Origin: Oscillospiraceae bacterium | Lineage (GTDB): Bacteria > Bacillota > Clostridia > Oscillospirales > Acutalibacteraceae | Direction of reading: 5' to 3' | NCBI GenBank assembly: GCA_015065695.1 | Contig: SVPT01000010.1 | Coordinates: 1-38,860, forward strand | Length of the DNA stretch: 38,860 bases | Shown here: piece after piece, positions 35,702 through 38,860 of the stretch | Layout: every line of letters starts with the position of its first letter | How positions within the stretch are numbered: position 1 is the stretch's first letter | The notes under the pieces: generated by a model | Database searches by the model: none | Told to the model about the DNA's origin: nothing | Seen by the model: the letters and a program-made list of their open reading frames with translations, nothing else | Program-made: the position numbers and the translations under genes

Positions 35702-38308
35702 ATGGACATCATGACAGTATTTCTGAAGATATTCAACATGAGCATAGCGGCAAGCTGGTTAATCGCAGCAGTTGTTATTCTCCGACTGCTGCTGAAAAAA
35801 GCCCCGAGGTGGACAATATGTCTGCTGTGGGTGCTGGTGGCGGTGAGGCTTGTGTGTCCCTTTTCCATCGAGAGCAGACTCAGCCTTGTGCCAAGCGCGG
35901 AGGTGCTGAAGCCCGAGGTGGTGCAGTATGAGCAGCACCCATATATCGACAGCGGTATTCCGATAATCAACGACGTTGTCAATCCCTCTCTGGGCGAAAG
36001 CTTTGAAGCAAACCCCGCCTACTCGGTAAACCCGCTTCATGTGACGGTTGCCATTATAGGCATTGTATGGCTTATTGGCATTGCGGTAATGCTGCTGTGG
36101 GCTGTGTTCAGCTATATACGGCTGCGTTTGAAAACAAGAGAAGCAGTGCCTCTGCGGGGGAAGGTGTATCGGTGTGACGCGGTGCGCAGTCCCTTTATCC
36201 TCGGCATTATCCGTCCGCGCATATATATTCCCTCCGGTATCTCCGACGAAACAGCAGAGTATGTAATTGCCCATGAGCAGGCGCATCTTGCGCGACTTGA
36301 CCATCTGTGGAAGCCTCTGGGATTCCTTATCCTTTCGGTCTATTGGTTCAATCCCCTGTGCTGGGCGGCGTACATTCTCCTGTGCAGGGATATAGAGCTT
36401 GCCTGTGACGAAAAGGTTATAGGCAGCATGGATTTTCAGCAAAAGAAGCAATACTCTGCCGCGCTGCTTTCCTGCAGCACAAGGCAGCAGCTTGTCACAG
36501 TGTGCCCCCTTGCTTTTGGAGAGGTGGGAGTAAAGGAAAGGATAAAGAGCGTGTTAAATTACAGAAAACCTGCATTCTGGGTAATCGTTGCGGCAGTGGT
36601 CACCTGTGCTGTGGCGGCAGTGTGCTTCCTCACAAGCCCTGCGCGTAATGACCAATCTCCGCTGTACTACAAGAACATCGCGGCAATCGCAGAGCAGAAA
36701 TCTTCTCTCCGAATCACAGGCGAAATCGACGGCATAATTGACGGCAAAGCCTTCTCTGCATTTATTGAAAAAGCAAACTGGCGGGAGAAGAAATATCCAT
36801 CGCCTTTGGAGCTTGCCGCAGACCTGACAGTGCAGGTTGACGAAAATACAAGAATCAGATTTTACGAAACCGAGCCCAGGCTGGCAATGATACTGAGCGA
36901 CAGCGGGTACAGATATTACAGAATGAAGAATACCGATTACAACGATGTGAAAAGCCTTGTGCGCACATATGAGGAACAGACTGCTGATGCCCCTGACTGG
37001 GGTGTCACCCTCAGAACAAAGGACGTAACACCCACAGGGCTGACGCTGCTGATTGGGCAGAGCGGAGGAAGCCCCACAGGCGAACTCAGCACAGGCAGCT
37101 GGTATCGCATAGATGTGTACGACGGTATCGACTGGCGCGAGGCCGAGCGGCTGCCTATGGAGCATGATGTTGTATGGACGGCTGAAGGGTGGATGATACA
37201 GCCTGGACAGCAAAGCGAATGGAAAACCGACTGGTCGTGGCTGTACGGCGAGCTTCCCGAGGGCGTTTACCGCATATGCAAGAAAGTGATGGACTGGCGC
37301 GCACCGGGAGATTTTGATGAGGCTGTTTTCTGCACCGAGTTTGTCATAGGCACTCCCGATATTCCTGAATATATCAAGGCTAGCGACACTGCCGCAATTC
37401 CACAGGAGTGGAATTTTTCGCTCCGAATAACCGATACCGCACCCAACGGAGTGGAGCTGGCATACGACCGTCAGGCGGGCAGCTACAGCGGCAGCCTGCA
37501 GGCGGGTGACTGGTTTCGCGTTGACCGATACGACGGTGTTGGCTGGCGTGAATGCGAGCGGCTACCTCAGTCGGGAGAGCCTGAGTGGAAGGGAACAGTG
37601 GCTGAAATCAAGCCCAACTATACAGAATATATCGCTGTAGACTGGTCGGCACTGTACGGCGATCTTCCCGAGGGTGTCTACCGCATTTGCAGACGTATTA
37701 CAGGACAGACAAGCCCCAAATCCACAGACAACATAACGGCAGAAACCTGTGCAGGTTTTGTCATAGGCAGCCCTGCGCTGATACCTCCGCTGGAAATCAT
37801 CTTCAGCATGGAAAAGGTGGAGCTGGTACTGCAGGGCAAAGAGCGTGAAGAGCTGTATGCCGCATGGGGAGAGCCGGCAAGTCAGAATGAAGAGGGCGAC
37901 ATATGGAACACCGGCGTACACTATGGCTATAGCTGCATCGTCAGTGTACAATATGAAGAAAACGTGGTCGCTTCGGTGTACCGTATGCACGACATGGGAA
38001 CTTCCCCGGAGCATCTCATTCGCCGCTACAGCTACACAGGCGAGGAGTTTGGTGAAAGTGCCTCTGTTTATCTCTTTGACACAGGCAAATTTACCTTTGT
38101 GTTTTCTCCCTTGAGCAGCTATATCGGCTACGGCAGCTATGATTATGGCAGCCATGAAATTACCGGTGACTGCCTGACCCTTTACGCAGCAAACGGAGAA
38201 GAGAAATGGGTGTTCACCATTGTGGGCGATACCCTCGTCTATGACGGCAAGGCTTCCACAGGAGGCAATGGCTTTGCCGGATTTGAGGACGGAGATGTGT
38301 TTGAATAA
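35702..38308 (+). CDS. M56 family metallopeptidase (BlaR1-like) with large C-terminal extracytoplasmic region containing two tandem Ig-like repeats
   Basis: YVIAHEQAHLARLDHLWKPLGFLILSVYWFNPLCWAAYILLCRDIELACDEKVIG (HExxH); TM FWVIVAAVVTCAVAAVCFLTS; repeated units ending LYGELPEGVYRICKK and LYGDLPEGVYRICRR. Confidence 0.93.
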   Translation: MDIMTVFLKIFNMSIAASWLIAAVVILRLLLKKAPRWTICLLWVLVAVRLVCPFSIESRLSLVPSAEVLKPEVVQYEQHPYIDSGIPIINDVVNPSLGESFEANPAYSVNPLHVTVAIIGIVWLIGIAVMLLWAVFSYIRLRLKTREAVPLRGKVYRCDAVRSPFILGIIRPRIYIPSGISDETAEYVIAHEQAHLARLDHLWKPLGFLILSVYWFNPLCWAAYILLCRDIELACDEKVIGSMDFQQKKQYSAALLSCSTRQQLVTVCPLAFGEVGVKERIKSVLNYRKPAFWVIVAAVVTCAVAAVCFLTSPARNDQSPLYYKNIAAIAEQKSSLRITGEIDGIIDGKAFSAFIEKANWREKKYPSPLELAADLTVQVDENTRIRFYETEPRLAMILSDSGYRYYRMKNTDYNDVKSLVRTYEEQTADAPDWGVTLRTKDVTPTGLTLLIGQSGGSPTGELSTGSWYRIDVYDGIDWREAERLPMEHDVVWTAEGWMIQPGQQSEWKTDWSWLYGELPEGVYRICKKVMDWRAPGDFDEAVFCTEFVIGTPDIPEYIKASDTAAIPQEWNFSLRITDTAPNGVELAYDRQAGSYSGSLQAGDWFRVDRYDGVGWRECERLPQSGEPEWKGTVAEIKPNYTEYIAVDWSALYGDLPEGVYRICRRITGQTSPKSTDNITAETCAGFVIGSPALIPPLEIIFSMEKVELVLQGKEREELYAAWGEPASQNEEGDIWNTGVHYGYSCIVSVQYEENVVASVYRMHDMGTSPEHLIRRYSYTGEEFGESASVYLFDTGKFTFVFSPLSSYIGYGSYDYGSHEITGDCLTLYAANGEEKWVFTIVGDTLVYDGKASTGGNGFAGFEDGDVFE

Positions 38309-38324
38309 TCAGTAGTTGCGCAAA

Positions 38325-38362
38325 AAGCAGCCGCCTGTCAACTATACGACAGGCGGCTGCTT
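38325..38362. terminator. Bidirectional terminator between BlaR1-like and HemW-like genes
   Basis: Perfect 15-bp stem AAGCAGCCGCCTGTC (38325-38339)/GACAGGCGGCTGCTT (38348-38362). Confidence 0.87.
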
Positions 38363-38376
38363 CCGTTTCCATATTT

Positions 38377-38860
38377 CTAAAGCTCAATGCGCTCAGGGAA
38401 AGCCTCACGGCGCATGATGCCCCACATTTTGTCTATGTAGGAAAGGGTGTAGAAATTCTCGTAATAGTGATAGTAAAACGCACCCCGCAGGGTCATGGTG
38501 TATACGCCCTTTTCCTCGGTCACAAAGCCAAGTGCCTTTGCCAGCCACAGCTCAAAGCCGTACATCTTTTTCAGCGGCAAGCCGAAGAATCGCTCAAAGT
38601 CCCGCGAATCCACCCGCGTGCTGTAGGCTGTCCAGAACAGGTAGTAAACCATGCGCTGGCGCGGAGTGAAGCGAATGGTCAGTGAGGTGGGCAGGCTGCC
38701 GCTTTCAATGCGTTTGCAGTATTCCTCCACTGAGAAGGTGTTTATCTTGAATTGCTCTTTCAGCAGTGTGGTAGCCGAGCAGCCAAAGCCGAGAAAGTTG
38801 TCCCGTGTCATGGAAGAATACCTCGCCTGTTTCTCCCTGGCGAAGGTCCAGATGGAATTG
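38377..38860 (-). CDS. Coproporphyrinogen III oxidase-like radical SAM protein (HemN/HemW family), C-terminal part
   Basis: The frame stays open through the window edge (NSIWTFAREKQARYSSMTRDNFLGFGCSATTLLKEQFKINTFSVEEYCKRI...); N-terminal radical SAM core lies outside the window. Confidence 0.78.
   Translation of the reverse strand, partial: NSIWTFAREKQARYSSMTRDNFLGFGCSATTLLKEQFKINTFSVEEYCKRIESGSLPTSLTIRFTPRQRMVYYLFWTAYSTRVDSRDFERFFGLPLKKMYGFELWLAKALGFVTEEKGVYTMTLRGAFYYHYYENFYTLSYIDKMWGIMRREAFPERIEL

Noticed and set aside
35702-38308. Calling the M56 protein a beta-lactam sensor with a blaR1 symbol
   Set aside because: No penicillin-binding active-site motifs seen in the C-terminal region, so only the M56/BlaR1-like family is claimed.
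1-38860. CRISPR arrays, tRNA/rRNA genes, insertion sequences, prophage
   Set aside because: No regularly spaced repeats, no tRNA-like cloverleaf or rRNA stretch, and no transposase, integrase or phage structural proteins among the ORFs.

Overview
The window looks like a chromosomal segment of a spore-forming clostridial (Oscillospiraceae/Ruminococcaceae-like) Firmicute. The sporulation genes spo0A and spoIVB, plus YunB-like and GerMN-like genes, support this; the taxonomy is inference only. I call about 35 protein-coding genes. No rRNA, tRNA, CRISPR array, transposase or phage module was recognised. Main blocks: asd (partial, -); queA and a tightly packed redox/acetyltransferase/SDR run (+); a MalEFG-type sugar ABC transporter without its ATPase (+); YunB and a GerMN lipoprotein (convergent); a split multistep phosphorelay with a lone Hpt and a soluble hybrid kinase (+); htpG (-); a CWB2/InlB-repeat cell-wall protein (+); PiT/DUF47 phosphate transport (-); spoIVB-spo0A (-) with 0A-box-like motifs; an orphan corrinoid protein (+); an Ala/Glu/Asp-rich tail-anchored protein divergent from an AraC/cupin regulator; a likely five-gene operon NADAR / L,D-transpeptidase / MBOAT / DHHW / YdcF-SanA (-); RNHCP, NTPase and GNAT genes (-); a BlaI/BlaR1-like pair with two near-perfect operators and an unusual duplicated sensor domain (+); and a partial HemW-like radical SAM protein (-). 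The best candidates for something new are the NADAR-led envelope operon, the BlaR1-like receptor without a visible penicillin-binding domain, and the acidic penta-Cys tail-anchored protein. None is proven to be a new system from sequence alone.
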